From: Flavobacteriales bacterium UBA2426 | GTDB lineage: Bacteria > Bacteroidota > Bacteroidia > Flavobacteriales_F > PHOS-HE28 | Reading direction: 5' to 3' | DNA length: 5,881 bases | Assembly: GCA_002342985.1 (NCBI GenBank) | Contig: DDRC01000165.1 | Coordinates: forward strand, 1-5,881 | Program-made: the position numbers and the translations under genes | Shown here: piece by piece, positions 1 through 5,881 of the stretch | Position numbering within the stretch: the stretch's first letter is position 1 | Layout of the letters: each line of letters starts with the position of its first letter | The notes under the pieces: model-generated | Database searches by the model: none | What the model was told of the DNA's origin: nothing | What the model saw: only the letters and a program-made list of their open reading frames with translations

Positions 1-299
1 ACGCCGACCCAGCGGCCGAAGCTGGGTGACCCGCGGCGGATGTCGACCGCCACGTCGAACGCCGCTCCGCGCACCACGCGCACCAGCTTGCCCTGGGCAT
101 GGGGGGCGATCTGGAAGTGGAGGCCGCGCAGCACGCCTCGGCGCGAGGTGCTCTCGTTGTCCTGCACGAAGGCGCGCGGGCCGATCAGCCGGTCCATGGC
201 CGGCTGGCTCCAGGTCTCCATGAAGGAGCCCCGGTCATCGGCGAAGATGCGGGGCCGCATGAGCAGCAGGCCCTGGATGGGGTAGGTCGTGGTCTCCAT
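1..299 (-). CDS. rfbC: dTDP-4-dehydrorhamnose 3,5-epimerase (RmlC/RfbC), N-terminal part, cut by the window edge
   Basis: Cupin-fold epimerase that converts dTDP-4-dehydro-6-deoxy-D-glucose to dTDP-4-dehydro-L-rhamnose, the third step of cytoplasmic dTDP-L-rhamnose synthesis. The 99 visible codons begin METTTYPIQG and carry the family signature in order: DDRGSF (residues 21-26), FVQDNES (44-50), GVLRGLHFQ (55-63) with the catalytic-base His at 61, then QGKLVRV (69-75) and DVAVDIRRGSPSFGRWVG (82-99). About half of a usual ~180-residue protein is visible; the second catalytic residue, a Tyr, lies beyond the left edge. The start at 299 overlaps the wzc stop by one base (TGATG). An in-frame ATG one codon earlier (302) is equally possible and gives an ATGA overlap, so translation is probably coupled to wzc. 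AAGGG just upstream is at best a weak ribosome-binding site. Relatives acting on other dTDP-4-keto-6-deoxy sugars cannot be excluded. The family call is firm from motifs, the exact substrate less so. Confidence 0.93.
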   Translation of the reverse strand, partial: METTTYPIQGLLLMRPRIFADDRGSFMETWSQPAMDRLIGPRAFVQDNESTSRRGVLRGLHFQIAPHAQGKLVRVVRGAAFDVAVDIRRGSPSFGRWVG

Positions 300-2749
300 C
301 ATCCCTTGCTGAATAGGCCGCCGAAGAGTCCGCGCTTGCGCTTGGTGCTGCGTTCCTCGTAATAGCCGCCGCTGTAGCCATAGCCATAGCCGTAGCCGTA
401 GCCATAGCCGTAGTTGTAGCCGTACTTGTTCCGGTCGATGTCCACGCCGTTGAGCACGCAGGTGAGCCGCTTGATGCTGTTCTCGTTGATCAGCCGGTCC
501 ACGTTCTGCACGAACTGCTTCTTGCTGTAGTCGCTGCGGAAGATGTAGATGGGGTAGTCGGCCAGCTGGATCATGGGGATGCCATCGGTCACCAGGCCCA
601 CCGGCGGGTTGTCGAGCAGCACCACGTCATAGCGCTGCTTGAGCTCGGTGAGCACGTCGGTCATCGCCTGGCTGATGATGAGCTCCGAGGGGTTCGGCGG
701 GATGGGGCCGGCCGTGATGTAGTCCAGCGATGCCAGGTTGCTCTTGCGGATGCAGGAGTCGAGCGTGTCCTTGCCGATGAGGATGGTGCTCATGCCGCGG
801 GCGTTGTCCACATCGAAGCCCAGGTGGATCTTGGGCTTGCGCATGTCGAGGTCGAGGATGATGACGCGCTTTCCGCCGTAGGAGATGATCCCGGCCAGGT
901 TCATCGCCACGAAGGTCTTGCCCTCGCCGGAGATGGTGCTGGTGATGGCCACCACCTTGGGCCCGGGGGTGTTGTCCACGAACTGCATGTTGGTGCGGAC
1001 CGACCGGAAGGCCTCGGCGATGAGCGACTTGGGGTTCTTGTCGATGAGCAGCTGCGAGATGGGGATCTCCTTCTTGTACTTGGGGATCATGCCCAGGATG
1101 CCGATGCTCGCATGCGAGAGCTTGGCGATGTCGTGCAGGCTGGTGATGTTGTCGTGCATGATGTAGCGCACGAGCAGGATGAGCATGCAGATGGCGATGC
1201 CGGTGACGAGGTAGGAGATGATGACCACCTCGCGGTTCGGGGTCATGGGCACCTGGGCCAGGGCGGCATCCTGGAGGATGCGGTTCTGCGGGACGAAGCC
1301 CGCCTTGCTGATGCGGTACTCGATCTCCTTCTCGAGCAGCAGGGTGTAGTACTTCTGGTTGATGTTGAACACGCGCTCCACGCGGGCGTACTCCAGCTCC
1401 TTCTCCGGCAGCTTGCGGAAGCGGGAGTCGAGCTCCTCCAGCTGCCCGGCGAGGTCGTCGCGCTGCTCCTCGGCCGCGCGGCGCAGGCGGTGGATGGTCT
1501 CCAGCAGCACCTTCTTCTGGATCTCGATGCGCCCGGCGGTGGCGCGCGAAGCGGGGTGCACCGGGGTGGCCTCCGTGGCGATGATCTCGCGGTCCTGCAG
1601 CAGGTCCTGCAGCTGGCGCAGCGGGGTGGAGAGCGTGGGCTCGTACTTGGTGCCGAGCAGCAGGGGGATGAGGTCGTGCGCATCGATCTCCTCCACCGGC
1701 CGGTCGGTGGCGGCCTCCAGGGCCCGGAGCACCTCGATGTCGAGCGTGAGCCGCACCAGGTCGTCCTCGTAGCGGTCCGACCGCTCCAGCAGCAGCGGGG
1801 TCAGGGTCTGCACATCGGCCACGCGGTTCTCGCCACGGAAGCGCTGCAGGGTGAACTCCGAGTCGCGCAGCTCCCCGTAGGCGGTGTCCTTCTGCGTGCG
1901 GATGAACTCGATCACGTTGCGCGCGCTGCTGCTCTGGCGCACGAGGTCGTAATCGATGAAGGTGGTGGCCAGGGCCTGCGAGAGGTCGCGCGCGAGCCAG
2001 GGGTTCGGGTCGCTGCAGCTCACCTCGATCGTCTTGGCGTTGTAGTCCAGCACCTTCACCAGCACCTGCGCGGCGTACTTGTCCAGCAGCTTGGGCAGCG
2101 AGTTGATCTTCAGGTACAGGTTCACCTTCGCATCGGGATCGTGCAGGATGGGATGGTCGCCCAGCTCGAGCCGGCAGGTGAAATGCGGCAGGCGGATCTC
2201 GCCGCTGCGGGGGAAGCTCTCCTTGATCACCACCGACCCGATGGTGTAGCTGAAGCCCACGCGGTCGGGCTTGGAGAGGTCCACGAAGACCGGGAGGTCC
2301 ACTACGGCGCTGTCGGTCACCGTCAGGTCGCGCAGCTTGAAGAAGCTGTGGATGTAGTACTCCTCGGTGAGGATCTGGCCCCGGTTGAAGTAGCTCACCT
2401 GCAGGGGGAGCTGCTCCAGGGCCATGCCCAGGAACAGGCGGCTGCGCATGAACTCCAGGTCCACGGCCAGGTTCTGGTCCTCGGTGAAGGTGGCCATCAT
2501 CAGCACCTGCTTGGCGGTGTTGCTGCCGCCCACCTGGATGATGGCGCGCGACTGGAAGATGGGGGCCGTGTAGCGCAGGTAGAGCGCCGCCGAGGCGCCG
2601 GCGAGCAGGAGCACCAGCACCACCCACACCATGCTGCGCTTCAGGATGTAGAGGAACAGCCCGAGCTCGAACTCATTGCTGAAGTTCGTGATCCGCTGCT
2701 TGTAGCTCTCGAAGCTTACGTTGCGGTTGCTGATATCCTCGGAGAGCAT
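299..2749 (-). CDS. wzc: Wzc-type polysaccharide co-polymerase with cytoplasmic tyrosine autokinase (BY-kinase)
   Basis: Inner-membrane protein of 816 residues that controls chain length and export of a Wzy-dependent polysaccharide by cycles of tyrosine autophosphorylation. Order of parts: cytoplasmic N-terminus; TM1 about 40-58; a long periplasmic region with the Wzz-like fold and a charged helical, probably coiled-coil stretch (about 405-470) leading into a GNVR-like segment (FNINQKYYTLLLEKE, 461-475); TM2 about 507-528; then the kinase. Kinase motifs are EAFRSVRTN (579-587, the EX2RX2R oligomerisation motif), Walker A STISGEGKT (604-612), Walker A' ILDLDMRKP (631-639) and Walker B VVLLDNPP (709-716). 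The C-terminal tail (776-797) has 11 tyrosines, mostly alternating with glycine, followed by a basic end, STKRKRGLFGGLFSKG. It is longer than E. coli Wzc (about 720 residues), mainly in the periplasmic part. The gene starts 12 bp after the wza stop without a Shine-Dalgarno sequence. Kinase and co-polymerase are one polypeptide, as in Gram-negative bacteria, not split as in Firmicutes. Confidence 0.95.
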   Translation of the reverse strand: MLSEDISNRNVSFESYKQRITNFSNEFELGLFLYILKRSMVWVVLVLLLAGASAALYLRYTAPIFQSRAIIQVGGSNTAKQVLMMATFTEDQNLAVDLEFMRSRLFLGMALEQLPLQVSYFNRGQILTEEYYIHSFFKLRDLTVTDSAVVDLPVFVDLSKPDRVGFSYTIGSVVIKESFPRSGEIRLPHFTCRLELGDHPILHDPDAKVNLYLKINSLPKLLDKYAAQVLVKVLDYNAKTIEVSCSDPNPWLARDLSQALATTFIDYDLVRQSSSARNVIEFIRTQKDTAYGELRDSEFTLQRFRGENRVADVQTLTPLLLERSDRYEDDLVRLTLDIEVLRALEAATDRPVEEIDAHDLIPLLLGTKYEPTLSTPLRQLQDLLQDREIIATEATPVHPASRATAGRIEIQKKVLLETIHRLRRAAEEQRDDLAGQLEELDSRFRKLPEKELEYARVERVFNINQKYYTLLLEKEIEYRISKAGFVPQNRILQDAALAQVPMTPNREVVIISYLVTGIAICMLILLVRYIMHDNITSLHDIAKLSHASIGILGMIPKYKKEIPISQLLIDKNPKSLIAEAFRSVRTNMQFVDNTPGPKVVAITSTISGEGKTFVAMNLAGIISYGGKRVIILDLDMRKPKIHLGFDVDNARGMSTILIGKDTLDSCIRKSNLASLDYITAGPIPPNPSELIISQAMTDVLTELKQRYDVVLLDNPPVGLVTDGIPMIQLADYPIYIFRSDYSKKQFVQNVDRLINENSIKRLTCVLNGVDIDRNKYGYNYGYGYGYGYGYGYSGGYYEERSTKRKRGLFGGLFSKG
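374..424 (-). repeat. Hexanucleotide (GGCTAY) tandem repeat encoding the Tyr-Gly tail of Wzc
   Basis: On the minus strand, codons 776-792 of wzc alternate TAC/TAT with GGC (one AAC interrupts). Bases 409 to 374 form six uninterrupted GGCTAY units encoding (Gly-Tyr)x6. Third positions of the Tyr codons vary (T,C,C,T,T,C), so the repeat is not perfect at DNA level. Gain or loss of 6-bp units would keep the frame and change only the number of tyrosines. Two further tyrosines (796-797) follow a Ser-Gly-Gly break. In BY-kinases the C-terminal Tyr cluster is the autophosphorylation site; that role here is inferred from the family. Confidence 0.9.
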
Positions 2750-2761
2750 CCGCGCGTGCGC

Positions 2762-3547
2762 TTAGTTGCCGAATCCGCGCACCACGCCGATCACGAGCAC
2801 GATGCTGGTGAGCAGGGTGATGACCGGGGTGAGGTCCTGCAGGACCTCGCGGGCGATCTCGGGGTTGGGCTGCACGTACACCACATCATCGCCCTGCATC
2901 ACGATGTCCGCGTACTTCAGGCCATCGATATCGGACATGTCGAACTGGTGCACCGTCCGCGAGCCGTCGGGGTGGTGGCGGAAGAGCTTGACGCGGCGGG
3001 CATCCCCCCGCCGGGCCACGCCGCCGGCCAGGGCCAGCACCTCCAGCAGGGTGGTGTTGTTGTTCTCCAGGGTGATCACCCGCGCGTCCCCGCCCTCGCC
3101 GGGGAAGACCACCACGCGGCGGTTGGTGACCATCAGCTGCACATAGGGCTTGTTGTAGTACTTGGCGTAGTTCTCCTCCAGGTACATCTCGGCCTCGCGG
3201 ATGGTGTAGCCCGAGAGCTTCACCCGGCCCAGCAGGGGCAGCTTGGCCAGCCCGTCGCTCTCGATGGTGTAGAGGAAGAGGTTGCGGATGGCCATGTTCG
3301 CCTCGCGCGTGCCCCCCTCGCTCACCAGGTCGATCATCTTGAAGCCGTCGTTGGCGAATAGCCTGAACTGCAGCACATCGTTGGGCTGGAGCACCAGGAA
3401 GCGGTTATGGATGCCGGTGTCCGGAAAGGCCGCGTAGGCGTGGTCCGTCGGGGTCTTGAACATGATGTCGCGGTTGACCGTGCAGCCGGTGAGCAGAAGG
3501 CCCGCCAGGATGACAGCCGCCGCGAGGGAGCGGAGCGTGCGAAGCAT
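2762..3547 (-). CDS. wza: Wza-type polysaccharide export lipoprotein (Poly_export and SLBB domains)
   Basis: Outer-membrane lipoprotein expected to oligomerise into the channel through which the polysaccharide leaves the cell, docking on Wzc. I chose the ATG at 3547 (261 residues) because it gives a textbook lipoprotein signal: MLRTLR, a hydrophobic stretch, then lipobox LLTGC with the lipidated Cys at 22. An ATG 12 codons upstream (3583) overlaps the preceding stop (TGATG) and would give a poorer signal peptide. The Poly_export region spans about 48-140 (NRFLVLQPNDVLQFRLF near its start, then LPLLGRVKLSGYTIREAEMY). One SLBB-like domain follows at about 145-226 (TTLLEVLALAGGV, GDDVVYVQPNP). 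A hydrophobic helix at about 239-257 (LTPVITLLTSIVLVIGVV) matches the C-terminal helix that crosses the outer membrane in E. coli Wza. It is much shorter than E. coli Wza (379 residues), with one SLBB domain, as is common in Bacteroidota. wzc follows after 12 bp. Confidence 0.92.
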   Translation of the reverse strand: MLRTLRSLAAAVILAGLLLTGCTVNRDIMFKTPTDHAYAAFPDTGIHNRFLVLQPNDVLQFRLFANDGFKMIDLVSEGGTREANMAIRNLFLYTIESDGLAKLPLLGRVKLSGYTIREAEMYLEENYAKYYNKPYVQLMVTNRRVVVFPGEGGDARVITLENNNTTLLEVLALAGGVARRGDARRVKLFRHHPDGSRTVHQFDMSDIDGLKYADIVMQGDDVVYVQPNPEIAREVLQDLTPVITLLTSIVLVIGVVRGFGN

Positions 3548-3554
3548 AAGTGGC

Positions 3555-3562
3555 CAAATGTA
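3555..3562 (-). promoter_or_regulatory. Candidate Bacteroidota-type -7 promoter element upstream of wza
   Basis: The minus strand reads TACATTTG, an exact match to the Bacteroidota -7 consensus TAnnTTTG, inside a GC-rich 35-bp gap between the glycosyltransferase stop and the wza start. Only 7 bases separate it from the ATG at 3547, so transcription from it would give a leaderless or nearly leaderless wza mRNA. I see no good TTG -33 element at the usual distance upstream, which weakens the call. It also favours 3547 over 3583 as the wza start, since 3583 lies upstream of the box. Confidence 0.45.
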
Positions 3563-3582
3563 GCGAACGGCCCCGGCGGGCA

Positions 3583-4809
3583 TCAGGCCAGGAGCGATCG
3601 GTAGAGCTGTGCGGTGTCCTGCACCAGCCGGGTGTAATGGTAGCGGTCGCGCACATGCGCCCAGCCGCCGCTGCCCATGCGGCTCCGCAGGGCCTCGTCC
3701 ATCACCAGGTGGGCCAGGTGGCGCGCCATGCCGGCCGCATCGCCGGATTCGCTCAGCAGCGCCGTCTCGCCCGGCCGTACCACGTTCTCGATGCCGCCCA
3801 CCCGCGTGCTCACCACGGGGCGGTTGCTGGCCTGTGCCTCGATTAGGCTCACCGGGGTGCCCTCGTTGAGGGAGGTGAGCATGACGATGTCCAGCCCGGC
3901 GTTCACGATGTCCACCTCCTTGATCCAGCTGGTGAAGGTGACGGTGGCGCGCCCCACCAGGGGCTTCCCGTTCACGCCATGGCCGAAGCCGTGCCCGTTG
4001 AAATAGGGGCCCTGAACCTGGCTCAGGCCCAGTTCATTGGCCCGCTGCTGCAGCCGGTCCCGCTCCTCGCCATCGCCCACGATGAAGGCGCGCAGCTTGC
4101 GGCCGGTGGCGGCCGAGGCCTTGGCCACCACGTCCAGGAAGAGGCCGTGGTTCTTGATGGGCACCAGGCGGCCGATGATGCCCACCGCGATCTCGTCGTC
4201 GGCCACGCCATACACCTTGCGGAAGAGGGCGCGCTTGCGGGCCTGGTCCTCCTGGAACCGGCTGAGGTCGAAGCCCAAGGGGATGACGGCCACCTTGGAT
4301 GCCGGGCAGATGCGGTGCTCGTTCACCAGTTCATCCTTCTGCCGCTCGCTGATGGCGATGATGCGCGTGGACCGCCGGGCGAGGTAGCGCTCGATGCCCT
4401 TGTAGAAGGCCGTCCGCACCGGCCCGAAGTAGCTGTGGAAGACGTGGCCGTGGAAGGTGTGCACGATGGCCTTCACGCCCAGGTCGGCGGCGGCCATGCG
4501 GCCCACGGCGCCGGCCTTGGCCGCATGGGTATGCACGATGTCCGGCTTGAACTCGCGGATCAGCTCCTTGATGCGCCGGTAGGCGCCACGGTCGCGCCAC
4601 GGGGCCACCTCGCGCTGCAACTCGGGCAGGATCAAGGGCTTAACGCCCATGCGTTCCAGGATATGGTGGCTGCCCTCTTCGGTGGCCTCCTGGCTGCCGC
4701 CAACCAGCAGCGTCTCGAACTCATCCGGCAGGTACCGCGTGAGGTAGGCCGCGTTGTGGGTGGGGCCTCCGAGGTTGAAGCGGTTGAGGATGCGAAGGAC
4801 GCGGGGCAT
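3583..4809 (-). CDS. Glycosyltransferase family 4 (GT-B fold), polysaccharide repeat-unit assembly
   Basis: Cytoplasmic retaining glycosyltransferase of 408 residues, expected to move a sugar from a nucleotide donor to the lipid-linked repeat unit. N-terminal acceptor domain: MPRVLRILNRFNLGGPTHNA with the early Gly-Gly loop (14-15), then DIVHTHAAKAGAVGRMAA (90-107) and HTFHGHVFHSYFG (117-129). C-terminal donor domain: VGIIGRLVPIKNH (209-221), FIVGDGEERDRL (242-253) and the EX7E motif with E316 and E324 in NEGTPVSLIEAQA. No membrane segments. The start at 4809 was chosen because the conserved fold begins there; the reading frame stays open to an ATG at 4902, but that 31-residue extension (MPCSSSSRGGK...) overlaps the asnB end in another frame and looks unlike protein. 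A Gly/His-rich stretch at about 266-285 looks like an insert between the donor-binding strands. Donor and acceptor sugars cannot be told from sequence. The stop lies 35 bp before the wza start. Confidence 0.93.
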   Translation of the reverse strand: MPRVLRILNRFNLGGPTHNAAYLTRYLPDEFETLLVGGSQEATEEGSHHILERMGVKPLILPELQREVAPWRDRGAYRRIKELIREFKPDIVHTHAAKAGAVGRMAAADLGVKAIVHTFHGHVFHSYFGPVRTAFYKGIERYLARRSTRIIAISERQKDELVNEHRICPASKVAVIPLGFDLSRFQEDQARKRALFRKVYGVADDEIAVGIIGRLVPIKNHGLFLDVVAKASAATGRKLRAFIVGDGEERDRLQQRANELGLSQVQGPYFNGHGFGHGVNGKPLVGRATVTFTSWIKEVDIVNAGLDIVMLTSLNEGTPVSLIEAQASNRPVVSTRVGGIENVVRPGETALLSESGDAAGMARHLAHLVMDEALRSRMGSGGWAHVRDRYHYTRLVQDTAQLYRSLLA

Positions 4810-4823
4810 GCGGGCGGGGTGGG

Positions 4824-4831
4824 CGAATGTA
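4824..4831 (-). promoter_or_regulatory. Candidate promoter-like element upstream of the glycosyltransferase
   Basis: The minus strand reads TACATTCG, one base from the Bacteroidota -7 consensus TAnnTTTG, in the 46-bp gap between the asnB stop (4856) and the glycosyltransferase ATG (4809), with 14 bases between box and ATG. It sits in the same 15-base context as the box before wza (13 of 15 bases shared), which is the main reason to report it. No clear -33 element is visible. It supports the start at 4809, because the upstream ATG at 4902 would place the motif inside the gene. Confidence 0.3.
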
Positions 4832-4855
4832 GCCGCCGGGCCGCGCTCGGGGGCC

Positions 4856-5881
4856 TCAGCGGCCGTGGGTTTTCCACCACGAGAGGAAGACGAGCAGGGC
4901 ATGCACGGTTGCCTGTGCCTGGCCGGGCCGCGCCGAGCGCAGGCGGCGCCGGATCGGTTCCACCGCCTCCCAGCGGAGACCGGCCGATTCCACCAGGTCG
5001 CGCGTCAGCAGCCGGTCCTGCCACGGGGCCAGCGGCCCCAGCAGCAGATCGCGCAGCGGCACCTCGAAGCCCTGCTTCCCCCGCTCGAGGACCGAAGCGG
5101 GCAAGAGGCCGCCGAAGGCTTCGCGCAGGATGGCCTTGCCCACGCCCGGGCGCAGCTTCAGCTCCGCCGGCAGGGCGAAGGCGAGCTCCACCACCCGGCG
5201 GTCCAGGAAGGGGGTCCGCACCTCCAGCGCATGGGCCATGCTGGTGAGGTCCACCTTGTGCAGCATGTCGTTCGGCAGCACCGTGCGCACATCGGCCAGC
5301 AGATAGCCGTTCAGGCCGGGCATTTGCGCCATGCCCTGGGTCATGCCCAGGTCGCGGTCATCGAGTTCCATGGGGTGGGCGGCCCGGGGCACCAAGGCGC
5401 CCGCATCGCCATCGCTGTCGAACGAGGCCAGGCTCAGCCAGCGCTGCTCGCGGTGCCCCGAGGCGGCGTTGGCGAAGCGCTCCAGCCTGCGGAAGGCATC
5501 GGTGATGGGATTGTTGCGCGAGCGCGGCAGCCTGCGCCAGAGCGGTCCCAGCGCGATCACGGCCTTCTCCAGCGGTCCGGGCTTGGCCAGGTGCAGCTCG
5601 GCCTGGTGCTTCCGGTAGCCGCCGAACACCTCGTCGGCGCCATCGCCGCTCAGCGCCACGGTGACCTGCTTGCGCGTTTCGCGGCAGAGGATGAAGGAGG
5701 GGAGGGCGCTGCTGTCGGCGAAGGGCTCGTCGATGGCCGCGAGCAGGTCCGTGTAGGCCGCGGCGAGGTCGTCGCGCGTGAGCTTGAAGGTGGTGTGCTC
5801 CGATCCGATGCGGCGCGCCACCTCCTCGGCGTAGCGGGTCTCGTCGAAGTAGGGGTCGTCGGCATAGCCGATGCTGAAGGT
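4856..5881 (-). CDS. asnB: Asparagine synthase (glutamine-hydrolysing), C-terminal synthetase domain, cut by the window edge
   Basis: C-terminal 341 residues of a class B asparagine synthase, which activates a carboxylate with ATP and amidates it with ammonia from glutamine. The frame is open to the right edge, so the N-terminal glutaminase domain (nucleophilic Cys) and the SGGxDS pyrophosphate loop lie outside the window; family length is about 610-640 residues. Visible motifs, counted from the edge: TFSIGYADDPYFDE (1-14), DEPFADSS (51-58), VALSGDGADEVFGGY (75-89), LPNDMLHKVDLTSMAHALE (202-220), VRTPFLD (221-227), GVGKAILREA (246-255) and KQGFEVPLRDLL (269-280). Residues expected in the synthetase domain appear intact, so it is probably active. 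Homologues are frequent in polysaccharide loci, where some are thought to amidate uronic-acid sugars; that role is inferred from context, and plain asparagine synthesis is the alternative. The next gene starts 46 bp after the stop. Confidence 0.94.
   Translation of the reverse strand, partial: TFSIGYADDPYFDETRYAEEVARRIGSEHTTFKLTRDDLAAAYTDLLAAIDEPFADSSALPSFILCRETRKQVTVALSGDGADEVFGGYRKHQAELHLAKPGPLEKAVIALGPLWRRLPRSRNNPITDAFRRLERFANAASGHREQRWLSLASFDSDGDAGALVPRAAHPMELDDRDLGMTQGMAQMPGLNGYLLADVRTVLPNDMLHKVDLTSMAHALEVRTPFLDRRVVELAFALPAELKLRPGVGKAILREAFGGLLPASVLERGKQGFEVPLRDLLLGPLAPWQDRLLTRDLVESAGLRWEAVEPIRRRLRSARPGQAQATVHALLVFLSWWKTHGR

Noticed and set aside
627..2627. A 666-codon open frame on the minus strand in another frame of wzc
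   Set aside because: The translation is dominated by Ala, Gly, Pro, Arg and His, as expected for an out-of-frame reading of GC-rich coding DNA. The wzc frame carries all kinase motifs.
2750..2761. GC-alternating stretch (CGCACGCGCG) between wza and wzc as a possible hairpin terminator
   Set aside because: Too short for a stable stem and loop, and there is no T-run after it. The 12-bp gap simply looks like tight operon spacing.
824..3361. An 845-codon open frame on the plus strand, antisense to wzc and wza
   Set aside because: Its translation is low-complexity, rich in Val, Leu, Gly, His, Asp and Glu, with no recognisable domain. It mirrors the GC-rich codon usage of two well-supported genes and spans their boundary. 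Long antisense frames are expected at this base composition.
3548..3583. Longer wza start at 3583, coupled to the glycosyltransferase stop
   Set aside because: It would add 12 residues (MPAGAVRYIWPL) ahead of a complete lipoprotein signal peptide. Kept only as an alternative, because the TGATG overlap could allow coupling.
4810..4902. 31-residue N-terminal extension of the glycosyltransferase from the ATG at 4902
   Set aside because: It overlaps the end of asnB, has no family similarity, and covers the promoter-like motif at 4824-4831. The GT4 fold starts at the ATG at 4809.
3979..5247. A 422-codon open frame on the plus strand, antisense to the glycosyltransferase and asnB
   Set aside because: No domain is visible, the composition changes abruptly to Pro/Ala/Arg-rich, and it crosses the gap between two well-supported genes on the other strand.

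Overview
The window is a GC-rich stretch carrying part of a surface-polysaccharide (capsule, exopolysaccharide or O-antigen type) gene cluster. All five genes lie on the minus strand, so transcription runs from position 5881 towards 1. In that order they are: the C-terminal part of a class B (glutamine-hydrolysing) asparagine synthase, cut by the right edge; a family 4 glycosyltransferase; a short Wza-type outer-membrane export lipoprotein; a Wzc-type chain-length regulator and tyrosine autokinase; and the N-terminal 99 codons of a dTDP-4-dehydrorhamnose 3,5-epimerase (RmlC/RfbC), cut by the left edge.

The genes are tightly packed: 46 bp between asnB and the glycosyltransferase, 35 bp to wza, 12 bp to wzc, and a stop/start overlap from wzc to rmlC. 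This fits one operon or a set of overlapping transcription units. No gene-free stretch exceeds 50 bp, and I see no RNA genes, mobile elements or CRISPR.

How they fit together: RmlC makes an activated deoxysugar (dTDP-L-rhamnose pathway). The glycosyltransferase adds a sugar to the growing repeat unit. The asparagine-synthase-like enzyme probably amidates a substrate, possibly a uronic acid. Wza and Wzc form the envelope-spanning export and polymerisation-control machine of a Wzy-dependent pathway. The flippase (Wzx), polymerase (Wzy), phosphatase (Wzb) and the other rml genes are not in this window.

The organism is most likely a high-GC member of Bacteroidota, perhaps an uncultured Flavobacteriales-like lineage. 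The reasons are the short Wza, the Wzc tail of alternating Tyr-Gly, start codons without clear Shine-Dalgarno sequences, and a TAnnTTTG box (the Bacteroidota -7 element) just before wza. This is inference; no marker gene is present. The most unusual details are the 11-tyrosine tail built on a hexanucleotide repeat, a 15-bp motif shared upstream of two genes that may drive leaderless transcripts, and a Gly/His-rich insert in the glycosyltransferase. I did not find a clearly new biological system.
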